From Lineus longissimus (taxonomy: Eukaryota > Nemertea > Pilidiophora > Heteronemertea > Lineidae), in assembly GCF_910592395.1 (NCBI RefSeq), contig NC_088320.1, positions 868,001 to 932,000 on the forward strand: a DNA stretch of 64,000 nucleotides. Direction: 5' to 3'. Shown here in pieces: positions 50,146-61,435 of the stretch (positions are counted from its first letter, which is position 1; each line of letters starts with the position of its first letter). Made by a program: the position numbers and the translations under genes. The notes below the pieces were generated by a model. It saw only the letters and a list, made by a program, of their open reading frames with translations, was not told the origin of the DNA and searched no databases.

Positions 50146-53100
50146 TCAAGAGTTCCTTGGCCTGACTGTGCCGTCTGGGTCGAGGCTGAGCTGGCTGGGG
50201 TAGTTCGTTAATGGGAGCTTGGTGATCCCGTCCCCTCCCGCCTCAATGACAGCGTGCGTATTCTCCACGATGTGCATGTCGTGACCGTTGACCTTTAATT
50301 CCATTGGTCCTGTGCCTGGTTTGTAGATCCCGATCCCGTTGCTCAAGACTGACATGCTACCTGAAGAACAAATTGAGTGAAACCTCAAATTGCGGGCGGT
50401 GGTTGGAGGCGGTTGTTTCAACAAAAGGCTCAAACTGTACGTACCAGCGGGCAATTTTAAATTGCCCCGCGCCAAATAAACATTGGGGCCGAGTGATTTC
50501 CCGCGCAGAGACCGATGCAGGAAAATGCTCAAGTGTATAGGTCTTTACCGTTTTCATGTGCGTCACGTAAAAGTGGGAGCAGATAGGATTACCTCTGAAG
50601 CCATCGGGTACCCCGTTGGGTGTTCGGTTGGTTATGCCTGGCACCAGCCCGGCTGCAGACCTAAATCCGGGTATCTCAGCCATCCTGAGCAGACGTTGAT
50701 TGCGCATCTTCTTCCAAAGGATGAGCAGTTCGTCGATAATGAACTCTGCGAGGTGGGCGAGGGTGAGGACACTTGCGCCAATGAACAAACCGATCTGACC
50801 GCCGACATCACCGAAGAGAGCCTCGCTGGGGTAGGCAGCATATTGTTCCACTATCTCGTAGTTCAAAGACTCGTAAAAGATGTTGATTGCAACAAGGCTG
50901 TCACTGGATAAGTCAATGGTGAAAGAAAGAAGGATGTTTGAAAAATGGTCGATAGAAAAAGCTGGAGATGCAACGGACTTGTTGAACATCACCATCTTGC
51001 CATCACAACGCTTCTGGACGATATACGCTTGGAAGTATTGGCGCATGGGCTGACGACATAGTGTCCAGTGACCAGTTATCAGGTTATACGGCAAAGACCG
51101 ATGCTACAATGTAGAAGGCAGACCAAACAGTCGGTTGGAAATCTCATCGACGCAATCTTTGGCCACGCCCGGCAAAGGCGTTATTGGTTGTAAAGCGGCT
51201 ATGGGTATGGATGAAGACACCATGCTACTGTTTCGGGGCCCTACCTTGTTATTGTGTCCGTTAGATTAATGCCAGACTCAGTGTGCCTCCCCTTGTTCAT
51301 ATCCTTGAGTTTGTCCACCATCTCGTGTCGTATCTTGAGTGAGGACATCTCCATGCTGTACTTGGACATGTTGCATGGAGTCTGACAGACGCAGTCATCG
51401 CTGTCCATTAGGAATTCTGAAAACACAAATACAAATGTTATATAATATGGCCCATCGAAAGGGTTAACATCTATCATCATCCGGGCCCGCTCTTTGAGAG
51501 TGTGCAAGGTCAGAAGTGGAATGAACTAATCAACTGGCATCTGCAGCGACACTCATACCAACAGTGCTACACTGCCGAGAAAGGTCATACACGCCCTCCT
51601 TTTCCATACAAGTGCCCTTCCTCTTACTCGACAGCTTACCAGTCCTGACGAGGAAGGTCATTCTGCGGCTAGCGAAGAAGGCTCGGTAGTCCACCTTTAC
51701 CAGTTGGTCGACTCGCAATCAACGGTCTACCACCGGCAGAGCGACAGACTTCGGTTACACAAGAGCCAACAAGGCAACTAAAGAATACCACCAATGTGCA
51801 AGTACTTACCTAATGTTGGGTTGGCACATGTTTTCACTTGGTGTGGACTGCACAGTGGAACTTCGCTACCTGGTAGACAGATTAGAGAGAGATGAGTGAC
51901 GGAGCATGTCCTCCCCTTGGCCCCCTACTAACAAACGCAGCGGGAACATGCGGGGCACACCTGTGACTCGATCTACATTGAGCTCAGCTTAAGCTTGTGT
52001 CTGTGGGCTCTCGCTCTCGACAATAGCGCTCTCCTTTGATGCGTCGCTTACTCGAAGCAGAGTTTCGAATGCGGAGCTAGATAATCCAAGGAGTTAAGGG
52101 GGTGTCGTATTGATAGAGAAATGCTCACCCATGTCAGGTAGTTCCAGCAGACGACAGGAACAGTTCCTGATGACGCTGGCAGATGTGCACTCCAGCCTGC
52201 AGCCGGCCACGGAGTACTGCTCATAATGCTTCATCTCGAAGTTGTTGGCGCAAATTCCGTACGGCTCTGGAAGGTTGATGATCTGTGGAAGTATAAAATG
52301 AGGGTGAAATTTAATTCTATTTCGCTGATTTTATCCAGGAAACGAACCGAGCCAGCTGGTGCGATTGGAGCGCAAGTGTCATGTCAAGTGCTTTCATCTG
52401 ATGGCGCCACTGTAAACTACCCGAGTTATGCGAGAAGGACGCCAAAATGCAAGGAAAGGCTGTAATCTTATGAATGACATTTATACTTGCCAGTTCCTTC
52501 CGAATCGCAATGAGATAATGCGTTTCTGGTTGCAGGCCGAGACCCAGCTCATCCACCAGTGGCGGCTCCTTGCGTTGGTGGAGAAGGACCTTAAATCCCG
52601 CATGCACAGTCTGGTCATTATTCATATAATCATACTCTTCTAAATTCAAATACAAATTCAACCCATGGGCGCGGCCAGGTTTCTTCGACGTCAAAACAGA
52701 GCCATTCTGGCCCGAATTAAAGGTGTAACAATTGCCATAGTCTGTAAAGACGTGCGTGAAGTTCTCAGGGCCGCAAATCTCGTCACGCCAGCGGCACATC
52801 AGGAGCATGTCCTTGATCTGGTGACCGGTGCGCTTGGTGAACTCCGCCAAATCCGGTGCCGCAGGCCGGTACGACTGCCAGTCTATGGCGTCTATGCGGT
52901 CCTGGAACGCCTGGTCATAATGTTCCCGGTGGAGGAGATGCCAGTCCTTGTCGAGGAGCCCCAGGGTCTGCCCGTGATTGTAGATGTCGTCGTCGGTTAG
53001 GGAGGAGAGGCGGTAGGAGTTGACGTTGCAGATCGTGACCGATGGGAACTCTGGAAAGCGATAGAATCGTCAAACTTGCAATTACCTGCGATTATAATCG

Positions 53101-53715
53101 CAGCTATATACGACCAAATTAACTCATCTGGGCGGGGTCAAACTGATAAGCGCTGGACCTGATATACTCCGACGCAGTTAGAAGTGTGAGGAGCGAGGCC
53201 CTACGATATGAATATGCTTTAAAATAGTTATCTGCTTTGAGAATGTGTTTGATATCTACTCGCACGTCGCTGCGACCTGCAAGTGACTGCTGCAAACAAG
53301 CGATTATTGTCGCATACGATTTCGCAGGGCGTAGCGATTTGAATCGCTCGTTTCGGAGCGGCGCTTTAGTCTCTGACTACTGTTGGTGACCGCTCTTGCA
53401 ATGAAGGAGCGTTGAGGAAAAGAGTAGGAAGAAACCGGAGTAAGACTTACCAATCTTTGAGACGTAAAGCAGGTCGACCCTGGTACTGTGGGGTGAGCCC
53501 TGGAAATACTTGATCCTATTCACCATACCGTACATGAAGTAGCTGAAGCTGGCCGAGACCATGGTGAACCAAATAAGGCGGCGGATCAGGGCGACATCAG
53601 GATGCATGCAGCGCCGGAGGCCGTGGAATTCTGTCTCCTCCGCATACTTGCTCAGTCTGGCAAGGAAATCTTGCTTTTCTGCTTTCTCCTCGGGAATCTG
53701 CAAAGGAAGAGACAT
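50146..53715 (-). CDS. DEG/ENaC family cation channel, ASIC-like
   Basis: This encodes a trimeric amiloride-sensitive-type sodium channel subunit of the plasma membrane. Seven coding exons on the minus strand, all phases closing: 53715-53451, 53050-52491, 52282-52129, 51869-51810, 51416-51245, 50903-50593, 50360-50146; 578 residues. Seen in order: the N-terminal HG motif (H31-G32 in EFHGLRRC); TM1 about 47-67 (IRRLIWFTMVSASFSYFMYG); FPSVTICN at 90-97; Cys-rich ectodomain (LPEPYGIC, CRLEC, CSC, CVCQTPCN); the pre-TM2 ESLNYEIVEQ; and GDVGGQIGLFIGASVLT with the GAS selectivity filter at 446-448. The cytoplasmic tail is about 115 residues. This is the usual family layout and length. The start is uncertain: ATG 53715 lies in a tract that also looks like an acceptor (CTTCCTTTGCAG). 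A good donor at 53979/53978 (CACTGAG|GTAAGTGA) suggests an upstream, probably noncoding exon. The gating stimulus (acid, peptide or other) cannot be read from sequence. Confidence 0.95.
52283..52490 (-). other. GC-AG intron in the channel gene
   Basis: The second coding exon must end at 52491 (..CGG AAG GAA CTG) to stay in frame with ATC ATC AAC CTT at 52282. The intron then starts GCAAGTATAA, a strong GC donor (consensus GCAAGT), and ends TTCCACAG. The nearby GT (CTGGCAA|GTATAA) would shift the frame and destroy the conserved LPEPYGIC region. GC-AG introns are a known minor class. Confidence 0.8.
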
Positions 53716-54940
53716 GTCCTCCTTCGAAAAAAGACGTGTATTCGTCTGTTGGACTATCTGAGTATCATTGAAACGCTTCTAACTCTCAGTGTATGTGATC
53801 TTCAAAGACAAAACACTTTGTGTAAGAATATCATACTGAGATTCATAACTTGTTTGATCATATCGAAGTGAAGCACCCTCACACTAATTAGCCTTTTCAT
53901 TACTCAATAAGTTATGGATTTATGAAAGTAGACATGGATTGAGCGCAGCAGGTGGTGAGTGTCGGTGACGTCACTTACCTCAGTGTTTCTTCAGCCTCCT
54001 GGTTTACACTCCGGGCGCAGTGGACCAGCCTCGTCATATCGCCCCGAGGAGGACGATCAGGATGACGAAATGGACTGCACAGGAGTCTACCCCCAATCGC
54101 CACCAGGGAAACACAACGATGTGAAAATATACATGTATTTGTCTTCAACAATGGGTTGGTCGTCGTCTGGGAGATCATTAATTACATAAAGATCTAGATC
54201 AGTAGGAAAGTTATACCCAAGGTCTCGCTCCAGACGACCAATAAAACGTCCAAGCGACTTGCCCAAGATCACACTCCAATAAACATACATTATACATTAT
54301 GATGATCATGGGAGACAAATTGGGGTTTGGACTCGAACCCGCCTGCACTACGTCTGTTTTACTATGCGCGTACCTCAGTTCCCAGTTCCCTGCCTGGCCT
54401 CAAGGGTGCGCGGTGCCCGGTGCGCAGAGCCGGCGAAGCCCCCATCATGGAGGACAAGGAAAGCATATTTTGGAAAATTTCCTGTAAAATGATAAAATTC
54501 AAAGAAATTCTGCACTAAAGTACGTTTGGAAAGGGATCTCAGTTGTGTGAAATTGTTTCTTCACAGTTTGAACCAACTTTAGTTGACATTGCGAATGTAA
54601 CTTGGGTGTATTTTCATGAAATGTCAAATAAAAATGAACAAAAAAATGGCAAAATTACACATCTCCCATCATTGCCATAAGTCTAAAGATCATGATTATA
54701 GCTTTTGATGATGTCACTGAAAGATGTCAGATTACTGAAAGAGAATGTCCACCTCACACTCTCACGGGGAGATGGGGAGGGGATCTATCATCAATGTAGG
54801 TTGTAATACTAGAACTTTGACAATGCACTAGTCGGAGAAATTTGTTGAGACTGGCCCTAAAATCAAGTTGTGGAAGACCAGGAAATGGTAGGGTGGATTA
54901 TGTGTTCACCACATCCTAATGAAAATGATGCTTTTTTCAG
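53716..54940. promoter_or_regulatory. shared upstream region between divergent genes
   Basis: The channel gene (minus) and the zinc-finger gene (plus) are head to head, so their 5' ends must lie in this 1.2 kb. It includes a likely noncoding exon of the channel gene ending at 53979 (donor GTAAGTGA) and a B-box-like stretch at 54329-54340. An acceptor at 54940 (GATGCTTTTTTCAG) implies a 5' exon of the zinc-finger gene that I could not place. No TATA box was assigned. Confidence 0.45.
54318..54420 (-). mobile_element. possible tRNA-derived element
   Basis: The minus strand carries GCGGGTTCGAGTCC (B-box-like, 54329-54342) preceded by GAGGTACGCGCATAG, a loose A-box match. There is no acceptor stem and no T-run terminator. 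It is weaker than the two elements near 49 kb. Confidence 0.3.
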
Positions 54941-57900
54941 AACATCCCACTCAAAAGAAGCCACTGACCAGAGAGATGAACAGCATGATGGAGTCACTCG
55001 ACATGACCTCAGACAATCTGGGTGACTATACTGTGTACGACAGCGACTCAACAGTTGTCAGTGAGACTGGTGGACAACTGTCGGACTTTGACACGGAAAT
55101 TCTAAAGCCGAAACCATTATCTGCACTTCCGAATGATTTTATGACAGAGGATTCTCCCACCTCTATTCATGATAGAGCTGTAGATCAGGATTCATTCCTC
55201 ATGGATTCCGAACTACCCGGGAATGGGCTGCTTAATCCGTATAATGGTCTCCCAAACATCGATGTGCAAACATTACCGGTTGTGCCGGTGCCGGTTAACC
55301 TCCATGGGGAAAAGCCGTGCGAGTATCTGTTACTGCGGTGTGAGACATGTAACCTTATCATGGTCGGAGCCGAGGACTTGAAGGTGCACAGCCAGATGCC
55401 AGATATCGATCATATCTACATGTGCTTGCATTGTAATCAGACTTTCACAGAGATTATCACCATTCTTGAGCATGTGGGCTCTGAAGAGTTGATGCCACTT
55501 GAGGGTGAGATGGAGAGACTTGAGGATCAAGCAGTGGCACCAAGCAAAGAAGCTAAGGTGAGAACATTAGAATAGCTGAAATAAAACCTGTCTGCAGACG
55601 GATTGCTCCGAACATATTGGAGTCCAATGGCTCACACACGCACAATCTCAACCAGCCGAAATGCCTATACACACAACTGTTTTTGGGAGATATTTTAGGG
55701 AGTGGCAAAGTTAAACTGTTACTGGCAAGATTGCATGTTTGATGATGGTGTTGTGGCAGTTGTGATGAAGTCTTGCAGTTGGTGAAAAGTTTGTCATTAC
55801 TTACTGACATTGGTTGTATTCCACTCATACAGTCACTCCATATGATGGGCCGGCCCAGGTCTCTTGCTTGTGATCATTCTTTGTCATATGTACTGGTATA
55901 GTTTATCCTCTAGATAATATGTCCTGACTCAATCTGTTCTCCATGAACAACTCTTCTCAACTACCTTAAAATTCCCTCCACCCAAAAGTACACACAGATC
56001 TGTGATGTCATCACTACATCAGCACAATGTCATTATTTGTGTGTAAGTGGTCTGCTAGTTAAAGTTAACAGTTGGTACAAATTAAACTTTGCTTATGATG
56101 ATTACTATTATGAATGACAGTGTTTGATTCTGTTTTTTTTTTAGGGAAAATCAAAAAAGAAAGGTGTAAAAGGATCGAAGGCTGTAAAAAGCTCTGAACC
56201 AAAAGGTAAGATTGTCTGCGAAAGAGCCCTGTAACTCTATGTATAGGGAGACTCATATTTCGCAGCCCTTTCCATTTAGATATATCAAGTTGTATAAGGA
56301 AGATATCAAATAGAACTGATTTTGTGAAAAGAATTATGAAAATAGCCAAGTCGTGCTGCACAGCTGAATGAAATCTTTTCAGATATGCTTGTTCTGATCT
56401 CTCCCCACCTATTTTCAGCCGTCAAGAAACGTGGCCCACGCAAACCAAGAGAGCGGCCTCTGATGAAAGCAGTCGAAACGGTCGTCACAATCTTTCAATG
56501 CCCATACTGCCCGACGTCATTCCTCAACTTCGTAGCATTGTCCTTACATGTCAAAATACACAAGGATCAAAACCAGCACATGTGTGAACAATGCATGCAG
56601 GCGTTTGTGGATGTGCCGACACTTCAGGCACACAAGGCCAACCATTTATCAGGCATGGAACTGCGCTGCCACTACTGTAAGCAACCATTTGCTAGTCAAG
56701 CCGAACTTCATGCCCACTGCGCTGTGCACGAGGATGATGCTGAAAAGAAATTCTGTTGCACGTATTGCGGGAAAAGGTATGTTACGCGTGGCGGTTTACG
56801 CAGACACGTGCGTACACATACGGGGGACTTGCCGTATCAATGCACTCATTGTGATAAACGCTTCAGGGCAGCCGGTGATTTACAAACACATACTCGAAGT
56901 CACACGGGCGAGAAACCATACACTTGTGAAATCGATGGCTGTGGCAAATCGTTCATCACGAAGAGTAAGTTGACGCAGCATGTGAAGACGCACACTGAGG
57001 AACGCCGCTACATCTGTGATCATTGCCACAAAGGTTTCAAACGCAACTGCGACCTGTCGCGTCATGTGCGATTGCATTTAGGATTCAAGTTATACCAGTG
57101 CAGCTTGTGTCCGAAGTCGTTCACGACAAATACAGTATTATCGCGACATGTCAAAAAACATACAGGTATAAAGCCTTTTAAGTGTGAAACCTGTTCTAAA
57201 ACCTTCTTTACGAATTCTCATTTGAAGAAACACATGTTGTTTCATACTGGTCAACGCCCACATAAATGTTCATTCTGTGGGAAAGGCTTCACAACAAACT
57301 GGGCCCTCAAACATCACATCTTGATCCATGTTGGCACGAAACTTCACCAGTGCACTTTCTGTGGTAAAAAGTTCTTCCATCTGCAGCCACTGGCTCGACA
57401 TATCAAATTCATCCACGGGAGTATCGGGGAGATGCACAAGTGTAAGAAATGCCCGCGGGAATTCCGTACCAAAGCTCTTCTCCGGTTACACGGACGACAA
57501 CATGAGGAGATTAAGTTTCATGAGTGTAAGGAATGCGATGTGAAGTTTCTGCTCAAGCAGAGTTATAATCGTCACATGACTGACGTCCACAACGCACCGA
57601 AACCTTACACTTGCCGTGTCTGTGATAAAGGCTTCCTGAACCATACGGTCATGATCAATCACATCCGAACCCACACCGGGGTCTTACCCTTCAAGTGTGA
57701 TGATTGTGACCGGTCTTTCGTATCCCACAAATCCATGTCGGCGCATCGCCGCGTCGCTCATGACTTTACAGGTAACACTGATCCTGCTTATTGTGATATT
57801 TGTACGAAGGTGTTAAAGTCACCTGCCCAGCTGAGACAGCATCGTAGACGCATTCACGGCGTCACAGGTCATTCTGCAAATACTGCAGACAGAGAACCCG

Positions 57901-58634
57901 ATGAACATGGTGAGTTTATCTGCCGCGAATGCGGCTCCACCTTTGAATGGAAGCAGGAACTAAAGGAACATACGAAAAACCATAACATTGGGCCGAACAA
58001 ACTTAAGTGCGATCTCTGTTCTAAAGAGTTTCGCAGTAATCAGACGTTTCAAGACCATGTGCGAGGACACTCGATGGAGAAACCATTTGAATGCCAACAT
58101 TGTAAAAAATGTTTTGGGAAACGTAGCATTCTGAGCCGTCACCTTTTGATCCATTCTGGTGAAAGACCATATAAGTGTAGCTTATGTGATAAATCTTTTA
58201 CGCAGAAAAGTACGCTAGATGCCCACTTGAAGCGCCACAGTGGGGAGAAGCCATATGAATGCGAATTCTGTGGCCGTTGTTTTGCGGATCGGAGTCATTA
58301 CAAACGTCATGTTCAACTCATTCACAATCCTACGCCGAAAAATCAAGTAGAATGTGAATTTTGTAAGAAAATGTTGTCGTCGAAGAATAGTTTGCGGCGC
58401 CACATAAAGGCGGTTCATGCCGAAAGTGTTGCCGAGGTTATTGAAGAGGCCAGTGGCGATGTTAGTACACATGAGGAGATGAATGAGAGTGCCATCTTTG
58501 AATGTTTGGAGACACCGTTGAAAATGTCAGCGGTGAAGAAAGTGGAAGTACTTGAAAACAAGAAGGGCAGCCATTTTGGAGGTTTACAGCTGAAAGGAGA
58601 GTTTGAGGTTGAAAAAGTTGAGGATTTGTGTTGA
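54941..58634 (+). CDS. C2H2 zinc-finger protein with 22 fingers
   Basis: This is a probable DNA-binding nuclear regulator. Three coding exons: 54941-55557, 56145-56205 and 56419-58634, with phases 0 and 1 closing exactly and standard GT-AG borders. From ATG 54976 the product is about 952 residues; an ATG at 54919 would lie upstream of the acceptor and needs an unspliced 5' end. Exon 1 is acidic and Ser/Asp-rich with two degenerate Cys pairs (CETC, CLHC). Exon 2 is short and basic (GKSKKKGVKGSK), a likely nuclear-localisation segment. Exon 3 is basic at first, then carries 22 C2H2 fingers from about residue 235, grouped in tandem with TGEKP-type linkers (HTGEKPY, HTGIKPF, HSGERPY). Fingers 11, 13, 15, 16, 21 and 22 have H-x4-H spacing; finger 6 has an extended C-x4-C. 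A tail of about 70 acidic residues follows. Orthology to a named factor was not established. Confidence 0.95.
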
Positions 58635-58800
58635 GATAAACCAAGTGGGATTTGACACCTCATGACAACTCGTACTTAGAAAGGGTTAATGTCCTCTGAC
58701 ATTACAATACATAATATTTCAAAAAAAATCATGTGGTTTGTCCAATTTTGCATATCAATCATGTCACCTTTGTCAGTTGTAATTGCTAGTACATGTACAA

Positions 58801-59000
58801 TAGGGCCGTTTAGACGACGCGAAAAAATCCGGATGCGTCCCGAATCCGGATTAATTTTTCGTCGTGTAAACGCAAAAAGATCCGGATCAATGTGGTTGCA
58901 TCCGGACTAAAAAGGTACCATCGCCTTGAGTGGTTTTAATCCGGATTCATCCAGATTCGATCCGAATGCGGTCTTTTCGCCTGTCGTCTAAACGGCCCTA
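58801..59000. mobile_element. MITE with TAGGGCCGTTTAGACGAC ends, 200 bp
   Basis: Terminal inverted repeats TAGGGCCGTTTAGACGAC are perfect over 18 bases and continue as GCGAAAA versus AGGCGAAAA. The outer TA on each side may be the target duplication. The interior is rich in ATCCGGAT-type short palindromes (TCCGGA occurs repeatedly). No coding capacity. GGGCCGTTT ends occur in several cut-and-paste superfamilies, so the class is left open. Confidence 0.85.
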
Positions 59001-59620
59001 ATGTATGTATGAAACGTACTTTCAGGTGTACATCTTCTGAAGTACCAATGGGAGATTTGAGACAATAACTATGTCCTCGGAGATTCTCTTGGCTGTTATA
59101 ATGCCTCTTGACATGTTCCTGTGTATCTGTTGGGCCTCTTGCATCAGTGTGACCTGCGACTATGATAGGATAGTCTTTTTATAAATTGAATTAAAAGTGT
59201 TGTATAAGAGGCTCCTCATTTAGTGAATAGGAAACAAGGGGGGAAGCATTATTGGTAAATTTGAGGTCCATTTTCAAGGCTCTAGCGTATAACCTCTTGC
59301 GTATAAAGGGGAGTAACGACAAATTGCGTAATAGTGCGTTCATTGTGAGTACCAAATGATTGGCCCCTCAGTTGTTATTACATGTATAGTATCCACAGAG
59401 CTAACCTTTAATCAAGGAGTTCAAGTTTATTGAAATGATATTTCACCGACAGTTTTTACTTCTTTACTCATTTTAACAAAATATTGTCTCCGATATTCTT
59501 GGTTTTTATTCACCAACGGTGATTTTAACCTTATATTAAATGTTTAACTGTATGTTGAATTTTATGTGTTTACAATAATCTGGCATGGACATGATATGTA
59601 CTATGTTTTTCATGGTGTAT

Positions 59621-59779
59621 AAACTATAAATCCATGCACCTGATTGGGAACAACGTTTACATAGTGTTGGCCGTCGTCACGTCACCATGCATTACAGCTC
59701 GGACGGTTTTACATCCCTGTAATGTGACGCGACGTCTTCGTAAACGTTGTTCCCAATCAAGTGCATGGATTTCTAGTTT
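59621..59779. mobile_element. foldback/MITE, 159 bp, 40-bp inverted repeats
   Basis: The left arm starts AAACTATAAATCCATGCACC and runs through TGATTGGGAACAACGTTTAC. The right arm is its reverse complement, with about three mismatches in 40 bases. The centre contains a further CGTCACGTCAC/GTGACGCGACG inverted pair, so the whole element folds almost end to end. Confidence 0.85.
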
Positions 59780-59848
59780 CTCGTTAAAAACCTTTCTTCC
59801 AGTTGTTCTGTGATGTACATGGATGTTGTTGGTGGTGAAACACGGAAA

Positions 59849-59854
59849 AATAAA
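59849..59854 (+). terminator. candidate poly(A) signal of the zinc-finger gene
   Basis: AATAAA occurs in CGGAAAAATAAAGAATC, followed by a TTTGTTTTGCTCGTTG-like T/GT-rich stretch about 20 bases on. That is the usual arrangement of a cleavage site. Confidence 0.5.
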
Positions 59855-60108
59855 GAATCAAAATCTGAACTTTGTTTTGCTCGTTGATGCTTTGTGACAT
59901 GATTAAGGATGATTAGATTTGACACTCCTCGGGCTCCTAGCACAAGTCTTCAGGGATGACACTTGTTGTGTCCAGACATGCAGGTATACAACTGAAGAAT
60001 CTCTCTTAGCACTTGTTCTGTCGGCGACTCCTAGCATTCTTGGCAAGTCTAACTGGTCGATGTGACACCTGCTTAAGAGCGAGAGGAGTTGGACGTGACA
60101 CCCTCTTG

Positions 60109-60204
60109 GAGAGCTTCAAGGTTCCTGTGGGGGAGAGCTTCAAGGTTCCTGTGGGGGAGAGCTTCAAGGTTCCTGTGGGGGAGAGCTTCAAGGTTCCTGT
60201 GGGG
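60109..60204 (+). repeat. 24-bp tandem repeat, 4 copies
   Basis: GAGAGCTTCAAGGTTCCTGT plus GGGG is repeated four times without change. The period is a multiple of three, so a plus frame open from 60010 to 60270 reads ESFKVPVG four times. That frame has no ATG, and TAG precedes it directly (60007-60009) within an acceptor-like CTCTCTTAG. Confidence 0.9.
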
Positions 60205-60581
60205 ACCTGGTTAAAAGAAACCCAGGTCGGTGTAGCGGAAAATCCCTTTTCAGTATATTTCAATAAGTGACGTGATCACATAATATTATCATAACATACT
60301 GACAAAACACATCATGAAAATAGAATAAAATGTTTTATTGAGTATAATGGTTAATTAATAGCATTTGGTGTCTGATGTATGAATCTATAAGGCGGCTTTA
60401 ACAACAACAAGCTACACTGCGGTTGGACGAGGCACCAAAACATATGTTAGATATAGAGACAATGGTTTCTTCTCCAAAGCTAACCACACTACGTAGTGCA
60501 CAAACGCTTATGTGATTATGTCAGACCTATTAACTATTCCAAGCTCAAAAGAACTTGATGTGATCATGCCTTCATATGTAC

Positions 60582-61240
60582 CATGCTTCAGTCCTAGAAC
60601 ACTATTTCAAGCTCAAGAGGGCTTGACGTGATTATGCTAAACTGTACCATGCTTCAGTCCTAGAACACTATTTCAAGCTCCTGAGAGCTTTAGGTGATTA
60701 TGCTAAACTGTACCATGCTTCAGTCCTAGAACACTATTTCAAGCTCCTGAGAGCTTTAGGTGATTATGCTAAACTGTACCATGCTTCAGTCCTAGAACAC
60801 TATTTCAAGCTCCTGAGAGCTTTAGGTGATTATGCTAAACTGTACCATGCTTCAGTCCTAGAACACTATTTCAAGCTCCTGAGAGCTTTAGGTGATTATG
60901 CTAAGCTGTACCATGCTTCAGTCCTAGAACACTATTTCAAGCTCCTGAGAGCTTTAGGTGATTATGCTAAACTGTAACATGCTTCAGTCCTAGAACACTA
61001 TTTCAAGCTCAAGAGAGCTTTAGGTGATTATGCTAAACTGTACCATGCTTCAGTCCTAGAACACTATTTCAAGCTCATGAGAGCTTTAGGTGATTATGCT
61101 AAGCTGTACCATGCTTCAGTCCTAGAACACTATTTCAAGCTCCTGAGAGCTTTAGGTGATTATGCTAAGCTGTACCATGCTTCAGTCCTAGGACACTATT
61201 TCAAGCTCAGGAGAGCTTGACGTGATTTTAAAGCTACAAA
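60582..61240. repeat. 66-bp minisatellite, about 10 copies
   Basis: CATGCTTCAGTCCTAGAACA begins units at 60582, 60648, 60714, 60780, 60846, 60912, 60978, 61044, 61110 and 61176, always 66 bases apart. Each continues CTATTTCAAGCTC..GAGAGCTTTAGGTGATTAT. The first and last units are the most diverged (AAGAGGGCTTGACGTGATTA), as usual at array edges. It lies about 1 kb beyond the pirin stop codon, possibly in its 3' UTR. Confidence 0.95.
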
Positions 61241-61253
61241 ACAAAATGAGAGA

Positions 61254-61435
61254 TACAGTGAAACCTCCCTTAGTGGACACCTCTCTATTAAGGACAACCT
61301 CTCTATTAAGGACACTAGTTTTGGTCCCAAATTGGTTGTTGCCATTCAATTTGACCTCTCTAATCAGGACGCCTCTTTATTAAGGACAGTACTTTTCAGT
61401 CCCAAGGGTGTCCTTAATAGAGAGGTTCTACTGTA
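61254..61435. mobile_element. MITE, family 1 copy B
   Basis: It starts TACAGTGAAACCTCCCTTAG and ends with the reverse complement of TACAGTAGAACCTCTCTATT, 182 bases including TA at both ends. The interior repeats TCTCTATTAAGGACA motifs. It is the same family as 44345-44508 and the fragment at 44971. Confidence 0.8.

Larger units (their letters stand above)
58635..59848 (+). other. predicted 3' UTR of the zinc-finger gene
   Basis: From the TGA at 58632-58634 to the first AATAAA at 59849 there are about 1.2 kb without exon-like sequence. Two foldback elements (58801-59000 and 59621-59779) lie inside it. ATTAAA variants near 59.19 and 59.53 kb could give shorter transcripts. Confidence 0.55.

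Noticed and set aside
50904-51094. Extension of channel exon 6 upstream of 50903
   Set aside because: The frame is open, but a strong acceptor (TTTCACCATTGACTTATCCAG) at 50904 gives exact phase with the previous exon and the family's normal spacing before TM2.
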